Source: Sphingosinicella sp. BN140058 (GTDB lineage Bacteria > Pseudomonadota > Alphaproteobacteria > Sphingomonadales > Sphingomonadaceae). From it: 64,000 nt of DNA. Where the stretch lies: positions 4,473,501 to 4,537,500 of the forward strand of contig NZ_CP035501.1 in NCBI RefSeq assembly GCF_004135585.1, in the 5' to 3' direction. The position numbers and the translations under genes were made by a program. The notes below the pieces were generated by a model, which was not told the origin of the DNA, did no database searches, and saw only the letters and a program-made list of their open reading frames with translations. Numbering within the stretch: the first letter of the stretch is position 1; each line of letters starts with the position of its first letter. Below are positions 27,688 to 36,211 of the stretch, in pieces.

Positions 27688-28875
27688 TCAGGGCCGGTGC
27701 CAGGCGGCCTTTTCACGCGCATCCTCGAGGATGTCGCCGTAGAGGCTCGCCATCGGCTCGTCGTCCACGATCACCTTCGCGGCAACGCCGAAGCCGTTGA
27801 ACGCCGTCCGCATCGCGCAGCCATAGGCGCCGAGCATCCCGATCTCGATATAGTCGCCCGGAGCGACGTCGGCGGGGAGGTTGAACGGCCCCGTCATGTG
27901 ATCGAGATCGTCGCAGGTCGGCCCGTAGAAGCTGAACGCCATCAGCTTGGCATCAGACTCCTCGGCGCGGACGAGCTTGACCGGGAAGCGCCAGCCGACA
28001 TGCGCCGCATCGAACAGGGCGCCATAGGCCCCGTCATTGATGTAGAGCTGGTCGCCGCGGCGCTTTTCGACCCGCACCAGCACGCTCGCATATTCCGCGG
28101 ACAGCGCCCGGCCGGGCTCGCACCACAATTCGGCCGAATAGCTCACCGGCAGGCTTTCGAACGCCTTTCCGATCACGTCGAAATAGCCTTCGAGCTGCGG
28201 CGGCTCCATGCCCGGATAGACCGACGGAAAGCCGCCGCCGACATCGACGATGTCGACCGTCACCGCGGCCGCGACGATCGCCGCACGGACGCGCTCCATC
28301 GCCTCCGCATAGGCCTTCGGAGTCATCGCCTGGCTGCCGACATGGAAGCAGATGCCGAGGGCATCGGCCGCCTGGCGGGTGGCGAAGAGCAATTCGCGCA
28401 TTTCGGCGGGATCCGCGCCGAACTTCGACGCCAGGCTGAGCTTCGAATGGTCCGACGAGACCCGGATTCGGACGCACAGATTCAGATCTTCGGCACCGTC
28501 GGTGGCGCGAACGATCTTTTCCAGCTCTTCCATCGTGTCGAGCGAGAAGGTGCGGACGCCGAGTTCATAGGCCTCGGTGATCGCTTCCTCGGCCTTGACC
28601 GGGTGCATGAAGCAGAGCGTCGCCTCCGGCAGCGTCTCGTTGACCAGGCGCACTTCGGCGATCGACGCGACGTCGTAATGCGTGACGCCGGCCTCCCACA
28701 GGATGCGGAGCAGGTCGGGAGACGGATTTGCCTTCACCGCATAGAGCGACCGACCCGGAAACTTCTCGATGAAGAATCGGGCCGCGCGGCGTGCGGCGTG
28801 CGGGCGGAGGAGCGTGACCGGCTGAACCGGACGAAGGGCGGCAGCTAGCCCCAGCGCATTATGGTGCGTGTGCAA
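27688..28875 (-). CDS. Fold-III PLP decarboxylase (ornithine/lysine decarboxylase)
   Basis: Makes putrescine from ornithine (or cadaverine from lysine). The 395-residue protein has the PLP lysine in YAVKANP (about residue 43), the phosphate-binding HVGSQA and DVGGGFPS, WCEPGRALSAE, and the catalytic cysteine in FYGPTCDDLDHM near residue 325. This is the eukaryotic-ODC-like type usual in alphaproteobacteria. The frame is open far upstream, but the TTG at 28875 has a GGAGG 9 nt before it (28885-28889 on the plus strand) and gives family length. Adjacent DHS-like gene supports a putrescine to homospermidine route. Ornithine versus lysine preference cannot be told. Confidence 0.9.
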   Translation of the reverse strand: MHTHHNALGLAAALRPVQPVTLLRPHAARRAARFFIEKFPGRSLYAVKANPSPDLLRILWEAGVTHYDVASIAEVRLVNETLPEATLCFMHPVKAEEAITEAYELGVRTFSLDTMEELEKIVRATDGAEDLNLCVRIRVSSDHSKLSLASKFGADPAEMRELLFATRQAADALGICFHVGSQAMTPKAYAEAMERVRAAIVAAAVTVDIVDVGGGFPSVYPGMEPPQLEGYFDVIGKAFESLPVSYSAELWCEPGRALSAEYASVLVRVEKRRGDQLYINDGAYGALFDAAHVGWRFPVKLVRAEESDAKLMAFSFYGPTCDDLDHMTGPFNLPADVAPGDYIEIGMLGAYGCAMRTAFNGFGVAAKVIVDDEPMASLYGDILEDAREKAAWHRP

Positions 28876-29000
28876 CTCAAGGGACCTCCAAAGGCGGTAG
28901 TTGACGACATGGCTGCCTTGCGGTTGTTGGAAGTCCCCATGGGGCAGCGGCGCCGATATATTGGCGCGCTTCCCCCGTGTAAAGAGTTGCTTTTTTCCGT
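28876..29000 (-). promoter_or_regulatory. Structured 5' leader of the decarboxylase (speF-motif candidate)
   Basis: The ~125 nt upstream of the TTG start contain a CCCCATGGGG palindrome, a GC-rich hairpin around GCGCGCCAATATATCGGCGC and the Shine-Dalgarno. A conserved RNA motif named speF is known upstream of this gene type in alphaproteobacteria. I cannot align it here, so the match is a suggestion from position and gene identity. A short frame starting ATGGGGACTTCC runs through the leader. Confidence 0.35.
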
Positions 29001-29019
29001 AAAAATACAGGGGTTTGGT

Positions 29020-29994
29020 GTGGCAGAGAGAAGGCCGTCGGCAGAGGGTGTCGCAGCTGCGGCGAGACGTTTGGCGAGTCACGTGACTCGCACGCCTTTG
29101 TTGCCGCTCGAGTTGGGCGACGCACGGATCTGGATCAAGGCGGAGTGCCTTCAGCAGGGCGGCAGCTTCAAGCTTCGGGGCGCCATGAACCGTTTGCTGC
29201 TGCTGAGTGAGGCCGAGCGCGCCCGCGGCGTCGTCGCCTTCTCTTCGGGCAATCACGCCCAGGGCGTGGCAATCGCCGCCAAACGCCTGGGGATCGCGGC
29301 GACGATCGTGATGCCGGCCGATGCGCCGGCGGTGAAGCGCGACGCGACGCTGGCGGCCGGGGCCCGAATCGTACCCTACGATCGCGCGACCGAGAGCCGC
29401 GAGGAGATCGGCGCCCGCATTGCACGCGAACAGGGTTCCGCGCTGGTGCCCTCGTTCGACGATGTCGACGTGATCGAAGGCCAGGGCAGCGCCGGAATCG
29501 AGATCGCAGAGCAACTCGGCGCCTCGCCGGATACGGTGCTGGTGCCCTGCGGCGGCGGCGGGCTTTCGGCCGGGATTGCCCTTGCCTTGCCCGATGCGCA
29601 GATCATGACCGTCGAACCTTGCGGCTGGGACGACATGGCGCGTTCGATCGCCGCCGGCGAACCTGTGCCCGTGATCGAGCCTGCGCCCCCGACCCGGTGC
29701 GATGCGCTGCAGACCAAGCTCGTCTCTCCGCTGACGCTCGACGCCTTGCGGGATCGGGGCGCGCGCGGCATCGCCGTCACCGAAGGGGAGATCGAGACGG
29801 CAATGGCATTTGCCATGCGCCAGTTGCGCATCGTCGCCGAACCGGGCGGAAGCGTAGCCCTGGCCGCAGTGCTTGCCGGCAAGGCGGGCCCGATCAGCGA
29901 CCGGACGGTTGTGGTGGTGTCGGGCGGGAACGTCGATCCGGCTCTCTATGCCGAGATCCTCGCGGCCAATCAGGCGGCGCCGGCCACGCGTTGA
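29020..29994 (+). CDS. Threonine/serine dehydratase (PLP fold II)
   Basis: Probably deaminates threonine or serine to the 2-keto acid and ammonia. The 324-residue protein has the PLP lysine in GGSFKLRGAMN (about residue 47), FSSGNHAQG, and the glycine loop PCGGGGLSAG (~residue 175). It lacks a C-terminal ACT/regulatory domain, as in catabolic threonine dehydratase and serine racemase. Start GTG 29020 has AGGGG at 29009-29013; the longer frame from 28861 would run through the decarboxylase promoter region. Divergent from the decarboxylase gene. Confidence 0.9.
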   Translation: MAERRPSAEGVAAAARRLASHVTRTPLLPLELGDARIWIKAECLQQGGSFKLRGAMNRLLLLSEAERARGVVAFSSGNHAQGVAIAAKRLGIAATIVMPADAPAVKRDATLAAGARIVPYDRATESREEIGARIAREQGSALVPSFDDVDVIEGQGSAGIEIAEQLGASPDTVLVPCGGGGLSAGIALALPDAQIMTVEPCGWDDMARSIAAGEPVPVIEPAPPTRCDALQTKLVSPLTLDALRDRGARGIAVTEGEIETAMAFAMRQLRIVAEPGGSVALAAVLAGKAGPISDRTVVVVSGGNVDPALYAEILAANQAAPATR

Positions 29995-30227
29995 CCCTGA
30001 AAGGTGAATTCGACCGGCGCAAGCGTCTCGACCTGGCGTGTCACCGTCTCGAGCTGGGCGGCGAGGGTGCCGATCTCCGCGGCATAATGAAGCGCGTCCG
30101 TGCCCGGGCGCGCCATCGCCGCGGCGTCGAGCAGGGCATCGAGCATCATCGTGACGCTGGGCAGGATCGATCCCTCGATCCGGACGAAGGCAGCATCGAG
30201 GCTGCGGGACGTGTCAGCGCTGATCAT
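29970..30227 (-). CDS. Small unknown protein, 85 aa
   Basis: A short soluble, probably alpha-helical protein (MISADTSRSLDAAFVRIEG ... LETVTRQVETLAPVEFTFQG). No family recognised. It overlaps the 3' end of the threonine dehydratase gene by 25 nt on the opposite strand and has a weak RBS, so it could be spurious; even codon use and a start soon after an intergenic region argue for it. Confidence 0.5.
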   Translation of the reverse strand: MISADTSRSLDAAFVRIEGSILPSVTMMLDALLDAAAMARPGTDALHYAAEIGTLAAQLETVTRQVETLAPVEFTFQGQRVAGAA

Positions 30228-30246
30228 GGGAGTCTTGTAGATGCGG

Positions 30247-30268
30247 CGCTTTAACCCTTCGTAAAGCG
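30247..30268. repeat. Inverted repeat in a divergent promoter region
   Basis: CGCTTTA (30247-30253) and TAAAGCG (30262-30268) are perfect inverted arms around 8 nt. It lies between two divergently oriented small genes and could be an operator. It includes TTAACC, the CtrA half-site core, but not the full spaced CtrA box. Confidence 0.35.
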
Positions 30269-30310
30269 TAACCGCTTTTTTTGCGCAGCCCGGCGTGGCA
30301 GGAGGAGCCC

Positions 30311-30490
30311 ATGTCCGGTCTCTTCTCCGTCGCCCTCTCGGTTGCCGTGATTGCCGCCTTCGCACTTGCGATCGGTGGCGCCTATCTGCTGGTCAAGCGC
30401 AAGGAGCGCAAGCAGGGCCTGCTGATGCTGCTCTGCGCAGCAGTCTTCTTCGTCAACGTTCTAATCTGGACGTTGCCGACGCCCGGGTGA
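30311..30490 (+). CDS. Small two-helix membrane protein, 59 aa
   Basis: A tiny inner-membrane protein: helix 1 about residues 5-27 (VALSVAVIAAFALAIGGAYLL), a basic cytoplasmic loop (VKRKERKQG) and helix 2 about 37-55. AGGAGG lies 6 nt before the ATG at 30311. No family recognised. It stands alone, ending at a strong hairpin. Confidence 0.7.
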   Translation: MSGLFSVALSVAVIAAFALAIGGAYLLVKRKERKQGLLMLLCAAVFFVNVLIWTLPTPG

Positions 30491-30498
30491 GCCGGCGC

Positions 30499-30523
30499 GA
30501 GATCCTCCCCAAGGGAGGATCTC
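30499..30523. terminator. Bidirectional hairpin between convergent genes
   Basis: GAGATCCTCCC (30499-30509) and GGGAGGATCTC (30513-30523) form a perfect 11-bp stem with a 3-nt loop between the small membrane gene and the convergent hydrolase. Same core as hairpins at 36245 and 55024. No T-run. Confidence 0.6.
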
Positions 30524-30546
30524 GGGTCAGGCGAATGCCGCGACGA

Positions 30547-31203
30547 TCAGCGGATCGGGCAGCTCGGGTCGAGGCGGAAGTCGAGATAGTCCTCGACCGA
30601 CTTCATCAGCTGCGGCATCTCGTTGGCAAAGAAATGGTTCGCACCCGGGATGGTGTCGTAGTGGATGGTGATGTGCTTCTGGGTGCGAAGCTTGTCGACC
30701 AGCTTCTGCACCGCCGAGGGCGTGACCACCTCATCGCCTTCACCCTGGATGATGATGCCCGACGCGGGGCAAGGGGCGAGAAAGGTGAAATCGTACATGT
30801 TGGCGGGCGGCGCGATCGAGATGAAGCCGCGCACCTCCGGCCGACGCATCAGCAATTGCATGCCGATCCAGGCGCCGAAGCTCACCCCGGCGATCCAGGT
30901 CGTCTCCGCTTCCGGATGGACCTGCTGCACCCAGTCCAGCGCCGAGGCGGCATCGGAAAGTTCACCGATGCCGTTGTCGAACACGCCCTGGCTCTTGCCG
31001 ACGCCGCGGAAGTTGAAGCGCAGGGTGGCGAAGCCGCGGCGAACAAAGGTCTTGTACAAAGCCTGGACCATCGCATTGTTCATCGTGCCGCCGCCCTGGG
31101 GGTGCGGATGCAGGATCAGGGCGACAGGCGCGCGCGGGCGCGGACCAGGGCTGAAACGGCCTTCGAGGCGGCCTTCCGGACCGGGAAAAATGACTTCGGG
31201 CAT
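30547..31203 (-). CDS. Alpha/beta hydrolase
   Basis: A 218-residue hydrolase-fold protein of the YfhR/COG2945 type. It has the nucleophile elbow GVSFGA (Ser about residue 105), the N-terminal LILHPHPQGGGTMNN block that marks this family, and a late GANHFF that would supply the catalytic His. Substrate unknown. Start ATG at 31203, divergent from the cysteine desulfurase pair. Confidence 0.88.
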   Translation of the reverse strand: MPEVIFPGPEGRLEGRFSPGPRPRAPVALILHPHPQGGGTMNNAMVQALYKTFVRRGFATLRFNFRGVGKSQGVFDNGIGELSDAASALDWVQQVHPEAETTWIAGVSFGAWIGMQLLMRRPEVRGFISIAPPANMYDFTFLAPCPASGIIIQGEGDEVVTPSAVQKLVDKLRTQKHITIHYDTIPGANHFFANEMPQLMKSVEDYLDFRLDPSCPIR

Positions 31204-31346
31204 TGCACCTGCGCTTGGGCTTGCGTGATAGGAATATCGGGGCTGCCCCCGATGCGTGCCCGCTATATAGGCGTCGGACGCTTTCGCGCAATTTGAAAGG
31301 GCGCGGGCGGGCGGAAGGCCAGCCCGGGCCGGTGGAAGGAAAGCAT

Positions 31347-32411
31347 TTGCCGCGCCGCATCTACCTCGATCATGCCGCGACGACGCCGATGCTGCCGCAG
31401 GCGCTGGCGGCGCTGCAGACGGCCGCGGCCAATTGGGCGAACCCGTCGTCGGCCCATGCCGAAGGCCGCGCTGCGCGCGCGCAGCTGGAAGACGCCCGTC
31501 GGCGGATCGCCTCCGCGCTGGGCTGGCGTGGCACGCTCGTCTTTACCTCGGGTGCGACCGAGGCGATCGCTCTCGTGTTCGCACGGGCCAAGGCTCAGGA
31601 TGCGATCGTCTCCGCGGGCGAGCACCCTGCCGTCCTTCGCGCCGCGCCGAGTGCACGGCAGGTGTGGCTTCGCAGCGACGGAACCCTCGATCTCGCCGAT
31701 CTCGACGACGCCCTCCAGACTGCCGAGCGCCCGCTGATCGCGGTCCAGGCGGTCAACAACGAAACCGGCGTGATCAATCCGCTCGAGCCGGTCGCCGAGC
31801 GTGTGCGTGCGGCCGGGGGGCTGCTGCTCGCCGACTGCGCGCAGAGCGCCGGCAAGCTGCCGCTCCCAGTTGCCGATTTCGTTGTCGTCTCCGCCCACAA
31901 ATTCGGCGGACCGCCGGGCATCGGTGCCCTGCTGATCAAGGACGAAACCTTCCTTGCCGCGATCGGCGGCCAGGAAGGCGGCTTCCGGCCCGGCACCGTC
32001 GCGGTGCCGTCGATCATGGCCTTTGCGGCGGCTGCCGAGGCCGATCATGGCTGGCTCGGCCAGGCCGAGGCGCTGCGTGCCCGGCTCGACGCTGCCATTA
32101 CGGAGGCCGGCGGCGAGATCGTCGCCGCCCGCGCGCCGCGTCTTGCCACCATCGCATCCTACCGGATGCCCGGCGTGCCCGGTGCCGCGCAGATCATGCA
32201 GTTCGATCTTGCCGGCCTCTCGGTGTCGTCGGGCAGTGCCTGCTCCTCGGGCAGCCTCAAGACCAGCCACGTCCTGACCGCGATGGGCATGTCGGAAGCG
32301 GCGGCGCGTGAAGTCGTGCGCGTCAGCTTCGGGCCGGAGACCGCGCAGGCGGACATCGATACCTTCGTGGCCGAATGGCGCCGGCTGTTCGATCGGCGGC
32401 GGGCGGCATGA
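31347..32411 (+). CDS. Cysteine desulfurase, first copy
   Basis: PLP class V aminotransferase that takes sulfur from cysteine for Fe-S or other thio-cofactor synthesis. 354 residues: DHAATTPM near the N-terminus, PLP lysine in VSAHKFGGPPGIG, and the active-site cysteine in SSGSACSSGSLKTSHVL near the C-terminus, so it should be active. TTG 31347 has GGAAGGAAAG just upstream; an in-frame GTG at 31332 is an alternative. Its ATGA overlap with the next desulfurase gene implies co-translation. Confidence 0.88.
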   Translation: MPRRIYLDHAATTPMLPQALAALQTAAANWANPSSAHAEGRAARAQLEDARRRIASALGWRGTLVFTSGATEAIALVFARAKAQDAIVSAGEHPAVLRAAPSARQVWLRSDGTLDLADLDDALQTAERPLIAVQAVNNETGVINPLEPVAERVRAAGGLLLADCAQSAGKLPLPVADFVVVSAHKFGGPPGIGALLIKDETFLAAIGGQEGGFRPGTVAVPSIMAFAAAAEADHGWLGQAEALRARLDAAITEAGGEIVAARAPRLATIASYRMPGVPGAAQIMQFDLAGLSVSSGSACSSGSLKTSHVLTAMGMSEAAAREVVRVSFGPETAQADIDTFVAEWRRLFDRRRAA

Positions 32412-33544
32412 TCTATCTCGATTATCAGGCGACGACTCCGGTTGCGCCCGAAGTTGCGGCGGCGATGCGGCCGTGGATCGAGGAAGGTTTCGGCAATCCG
32501 CACAGCGCGCATCGCCCCGGCCGCGAAGCCGCCGCCGCAGTCGAGGTCGCCCGCGAGAAGATCCTCTCGGCGCTCGCGCTCGGAGCTGCCGAGGCGTCGC
32601 CGGCCGGCCGGATCTTCTTCACCTCGGGCGCGACCGAAGCTGCCAATTGGGCGCTGAAGGGCGCGGCCGCGCGGCTTCCCGCAAGCCGGCGACGGATCGT
32701 CACGCTGGCGACCGAGCATGCCTGCGTGCTCGACACCATGGGATGGCTGGCGGCACAAGGTTTCGAGGTCGACATTCTCCCCGTCCGATCCGACGGGCTG
32801 GTCGACCTCGACGTCGCTGCGGCGCGGATCACGGGCGAAACGGGCCTCGTCGCGGCCATGCTCGTCAACAATGAGATCGGCGTGATCCAGCCGGTCGCCG
32901 ACCTTGCCGCGCTCGCGCGCGGCGTCGGCGCCCTGTTCTTCTGCGACGCCGTCCAGGCGCTCGGCCGCGTGCCGATCCCGCTCCCGGTCTGCGACATGGT
33001 CGCCGTCTCAGCGCACAAGGTGCACGGGCCGAAGGGCATCGGCGCCTTGTGGCTGCGCGAAGGAACAGCCATCGACCCGCTGCTCCACGGCGGCGGCCAG
33101 GAGGGCGGACTGCGCTCCGGCACCTTGTCGCCGGCGCTGTGCGTCGGCTTCGGCGAGGCGGCGCGGCTGCTGGCCGCGCGGGCAGGGGAAGACGAAATCC
33201 ATGTCGGCCGCCTCTGGTCGGTGGCTCGAGCAGCGCTCTGCGACTGGTCGCTGAACGGCTCCGGCGAACGGCGCTACCGTGGCAATCTCAACCTTCGCCG
33301 CGAGGGCCTGGACTCTGCCCGGCTGCTTTCGGAGGTGCGCGAGGTCGCGATTTCGGCCGGATCCGCCTGCGCCAGCGGCTCCGGCCGGCCGAGCCATGTT
33401 CTGTCCGCACTTGGCCTCTCGGAGAGAGAGGCGCGCTCGAGTATCCGCATCGGCTTCGGCCGCTACACCAAGGAGGAAGATCTGGTCCGCGCGCTTTCCC
33501 TGATCGCCGACGCCGCCAACCGTCAGCAGGCCTTTGCAGCATGA
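32408..33544 (+). CDS. Cysteine desulfurase, second copy
   Basis: A second class V desulfurase of 378 residues with the same key residues: DYQATTPV, PLP lysine in VSAHKVHGPKGIG, and active Cys in ISAGSACASGSGRPSHVL. The two proteins share the fold but differ throughout, so they are paralogues from an old duplication, not a recent tandem copy. Start ATG 32408 overlaps the first stop (ATGA), and its own stop overlaps the ferredoxin start. One copy may feed Fe-S assembly while the other supplies another pathway; not shown. Confidence 0.9.
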   Translation: MIYLDYQATTPVAPEVAAAMRPWIEEGFGNPHSAHRPGREAAAAVEVAREKILSALALGAAEASPAGRIFFTSGATEAANWALKGAAARLPASRRRIVTLATEHACVLDTMGWLAAQGFEVDILPVRSDGLVDLDVAAARITGETGLVAAMLVNNEIGVIQPVADLAALARGVGALFFCDAVQALGRVPIPLPVCDMVAVSAHKVHGPKGIGALWLREGTAIDPLLHGGGQEGGLRSGTLSPALCVGFGEAARLLAARAGEDEIHVGRLWSVARAALCDWSLNGSGERRYRGNLNLRREGLDSARLLSEVREVAISAGSACASGSGRPSHVLSALGLSEREARSSIRIGFGRYTKEEDLVRALSLIADAANRQQAFAA

Positions 33545-33876
33545 CAAGGGTTCGCTTCGTTTCGGCCGATGGCGGCCGCATCCAGGAAATCGAGGCCCCT
33601 GCCGGCGAACGCCTGCTCGACATCGGTCAGCTTCATGGGCAGCCGCTGGAGGGTACGTGCGAAGGGCAGATGGCCTGCTCCACCTGTCACGTGATCGTCG
33701 CGCCGGAGGATTTCGCCAGATTGCCGCGCGCCAGCGAGGAGGAAGAGGATCTTCTCGATCTTGCCGCGCATGTCACCCGCACGTCGCGTCTGTCCTGCCA
33801 GATCTGGCTGACCGATGATCTGGAGACGTTGACCGTCCGGATCCCTGGAGGCGCGCACAACATGCAGGGACGGTGA
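33541..33876 (+). CDS. fdx: 2Fe-2S ferredoxin, adrenodoxin type
   Basis: Small electron carrier of 111 residues. Cluster cysteines: CEGQMACSTC (CX5CX2C) near residues 40-49 and a fourth Cys in RLSCQIW near 87, as in the ISC-type ferredoxin that serves Fe-S cluster assembly. The ATG overlaps the second desulfurase stop (ATGA), so the three genes form one unit. Confidence 0.93.
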   Translation: MTRVRFVSADGGRIQEIEAPAGERLLDIGQLHGQPLEGTCEGQMACSTCHVIVAPEDFARLPRASEEEEDLLDLAAHVTRTSRLSCQIWLTDDLETLTVRIPGGAHNMQGR

Positions 33877-33924
33877 GGCGCGGGCCGGCTTGCATCGGCG
33901 CGCTCCTGCCGCCATATGCGCCGC

Positions 33925-34015
33925 GGGAGTCGGGCGGACGGCGCTCTCGCCAACCCGGTCAGATCCGGAAGGAAGCAGCCGTAACGAGTTCAAGCTCCGG
34001 GTCGTCCCGGCTCCC
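33925..34015 (+). ncRNA. ffs: Signal recognition particle RNA (small bacterial type)
   Basis: The universal SRP RNA tip is present: CCGGTCAG ... CCGGAAGGAAGCAGCC at ~33955-33980. The ends pair: GGGAGTCGGG at 33925 with the CCCGGCTCCC ending at 34015. Length ~91-97 nt is the 4.5S class. Position right before dnaX is the standard alphaproteobacterial arrangement. The exact ends are uncertain by a few bases. Confidence 0.92.
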
Positions 34016-34095
34016 ACCTCGCCCCGTTCGATGATGCGCCGGGGCAGCGGCACGGCCTTCGACACCGCCGACATGTTCGTCTACTGTTCCTTGTG

Positions 34096-35886
34096 ATGGC
34101 AACCGAAACCGATTCCCCCGACACGCTCTCCTTCGGCCTCGGCCTGGACGAGCCACCGCAGCCCGCCAAGCCCGTCGTGGCGGCCGCAGCGCAGCCTTAC
34201 CGTGTGCTGGCGCGCAAATATCGGCCACAGAGCTTCGAGGAACTGATCGGGCAGGACGCGATGGTCCAGACGCTCGGCAATGCGATCAAGCGCGATCGGC
34301 TCGCCCATGCCTTTCTGATGACCGGCGTGCGCGGAGTCGGCAAGACCTCGACTGCCAGGCTGATCGCGAAGGCGCTGAATTGCATTGGTCCCGACGGGAG
34401 CGGCGGGCCGACGATCAGCCCGTGCAACGTCTGCGAGCCATGCCGCGCGATCGCCGAAGGACGTCATATCGACGTCGTCGAAATGGACGCCGCCAGTCAC
34501 ACCGGGGTCGACGATGTCCGCGAGATCATCGAAGCAGTCCGCTATGCCGCGGTCTCGGCGCGCTACAAGATCTACATCATCGACGAAGTCCACATGCTGT
34601 CGAAGAATGCGTTCAATGCGCTTCTGAAGACGCTCGAAGAGCCGCCGGCCCACGTCAAGTTCCTGTTCGCCACCACCGAGGTGAACAAGGTTCCGATTAC
34701 CGTCCTGTCGCGCTGCCAGCGCTTCGACTTGCGGCGTATCCCAGCGGAGAAGCTCGCCGAGCATTTTGCCGAAGTGTCGCGCCTCGAAGGCGTCGAGGTG
34801 GACCCGGAAGCGCTTGCCCTGATCGCCCGGGCTGCGGAGGGTTCGGCGCGCGACGGCCTGTCGATCCTCGACCAGGCGATTGCCCATGGCTCCGGCGGCG
34901 TCACTGCCGAGCAGGTGCGGGCGATGCTCGGCCTGTCCGATCGCGGCGCGATCCGCGGCCTGCTCGGGCTGCTTCTGGCCGGCGATGCCAAAGCCGCGCT
35001 CGACTCCTTGCGCGCGCAATATGATCTTGGGGTCGAGCCCTCGGCGGTGTTGCGCGGCCTCCTCGAAAGCGTTCACGGCATCACCCGCGCCAAGGTCGGG
35101 GGTGCCGACGACCGCGCGCAATCGGCTGAAGAGCGCGAAGCCTATGCCGACTGGTCCGGCCGCCTCTCTTACGCCTTGGTCCATCGTCTCTGGCAGTTGC
35201 TGCTGAAGGGACTCTCGGAAGTGCACAGCGCGCCGATGCCGCTCGAGGCCGCCGAAATGGCGCTGCTGCGCGTGATCCATGCCTCGGAGATGCCGGATCC
35301 GGGCGAATTGCTCCAGCGACTGGCAAATGGCGAAGCCATTCCCGCGCGTGGCGCAGCCGCGCCGGCAGCCGCGACGCCGGCAAGTGCGCCGGCTGCTGCC
35401 ATTGCCCCGGCAGTCGCAGCGCCCTCGGTAGCGGCATCGGTCGTCGAGCAGGCGCCCGAACCGGTGGCTCCCGCGGCGCCGCCCGCAGCGATTGCAGAGC
35501 CCGCACCGCCGTCGGCTCCGGCTACGTACAGGGACCTCGTCGAGACGCTGGCGCTCAAAGGCAAGCCGCATCTCGCCCAGCAATTGCACGATTTCTGCGG
35601 CGTCGTTCGCTACGCACCACCGGAGATCGCGATCAAGCCGGTCAAGCCGATGTCGAGCGACCTCGTCCGCGATCTCGGTGCGGCGCTGAAGGGGCTGACC
35701 GGCGACACCTGGCAAGTGACCGCGGAAGACGGCGCGGCAGAGCCGACCCTGCTCGAGCAGGAGAAGATGGCGGCGGAGGCCGAGCGCCAGAGCGTGCTCG
35801 ATTCGCCGCTGGTCAGGGCCGCGTTCGACGCCTTTCCCGGCGCCGAGCTGGCCGATTACAGTCTCGACCAACAACGGAGTGCGTGA
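34096..35886 (+). CDS. dnaX: DNA polymerase III subunits gamma/tau
   Basis: Clamp-loader ATPase, 596 residues. N-terminal AAA+ domain with Walker A GVRGVGKTST (about residue 78), zinc cysteines (CIGP ... CNVCEPC), Walker B/DEAH-like IYIIDEVHM and sensor regions, then clamp-loader domain III and an Ala/Pro-rich linker (~415-475) leading to a C-terminal tau-like domain. GTG 34093 is immediately before the ATG at 34096; neither has a good RBS. I saw no A-rich slippery site of the E. coli type, so the short gamma form may not be made by frameshifting. The stop shares one base with ybaB. Confidence 0.95.
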   Translation: MATETDSPDTLSFGLGLDEPPQPAKPVVAAAAQPYRVLARKYRPQSFEELIGQDAMVQTLGNAIKRDRLAHAFLMTGVRGVGKTSTARLIAKALNCIGPDGSGGPTISPCNVCEPCRAIAEGRHIDVVEMDAASHTGVDDVREIIEAVRYAAVSARYKIYIIDEVHMLSKNAFNALLKTLEEPPAHVKFLFATTEVNKVPITVLSRCQRFDLRRIPAEKLAEHFAEVSRLEGVEVDPEALALIARAAEGSARDGLSILDQAIAHGSGGVTAEQVRAMLGLSDRGAIRGLLGLLLAGDAKAALDSLRAQYDLGVEPSAVLRGLLESVHGITRAKVGGADDRAQSAEEREAYADWSGRLSYALVHRLWQLLLKGLSEVHSAPMPLEAAEMALLRVIHASEMPDPGELLQRLANGEAIPARGAAAPAAATPASAPAAAIAPAVAAPSVAASVVEQAPEPVAPAAPPAAIAEPAPPSAPATYRDLVETLALKGKPHLAQQLHDFCGVVRYAPPEIAIKPVKPMSSDLVRDLGAALKGLTGDTWQVTAEDGAAEPTLLEQEKMAAEAERQSVLDSPLVRAAFDAFPGAELADYSLDQQRSA

Positions 35887-36209
35887 TGCCCAATCTCGAT
35901 GAACTGATGAAGATGGCGCAAGAGGCCCAGGCCAAGCTGATGCAGGCCCATGAAGGTCTCGACAAGGTCGAGGTCGAGGGTGCCTCGGGTGGCGGGCTGG
36001 TCAAGGTCCGTGCCTCGGCCAAGGGCCAGATCCTCGGCATCGACATCGACGAGAGCCTGCTCCAGCCGAGCGAGAAGAACATGGTGGAAGACCTCGTCGC
36101 CGCCGCGATCAACGACGCCCGTGCCAAGGCCGACGAAGCCGCGAAGGGCGCAATGGCCGACGTCACCGGCGGCCTCCAGCTTCCCCCCGGCTTTAAGATG
36201 CCGTTCTGA
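35886..36209 (+). CDS. ybaB: YbaB/EbfC nucleoid-associated protein
   Basis: DNA-binding dimer of 107 residues, commonly encoded after dnaX. It has the family MPNLDELMKMAQEAQAKL start, the beta-hairpin core VEVEGASGGGLVKVRASAKGQ, and a C-terminal helix. ATG 35886 overlaps the dnaX stop (TGATG). recR, often the next gene, is not here. Confidence 0.93.
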   Translation: MPNLDELMKMAQEAQAKLMQAHEGLDKVEVEGASGGGLVKVRASAKGQILGIDIDESLLQPSEKNMVEDLVAAAINDARAKADEAAKGAMADVTGGLQLPPGFKMPF

Positions 36210-36211
36210 TC

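Noticed and set aside
28861..29019. Extended N-terminus of the threonine dehydratase
   Set aside because: The added residues resemble nothing and lie across the decarboxylase leader; GTG 29020 with AGGGG fits family length.
34096..35886. Programmed frameshift in dnaX
   Set aside because: No run like A-AAA-AAG was seen in the reading frame.
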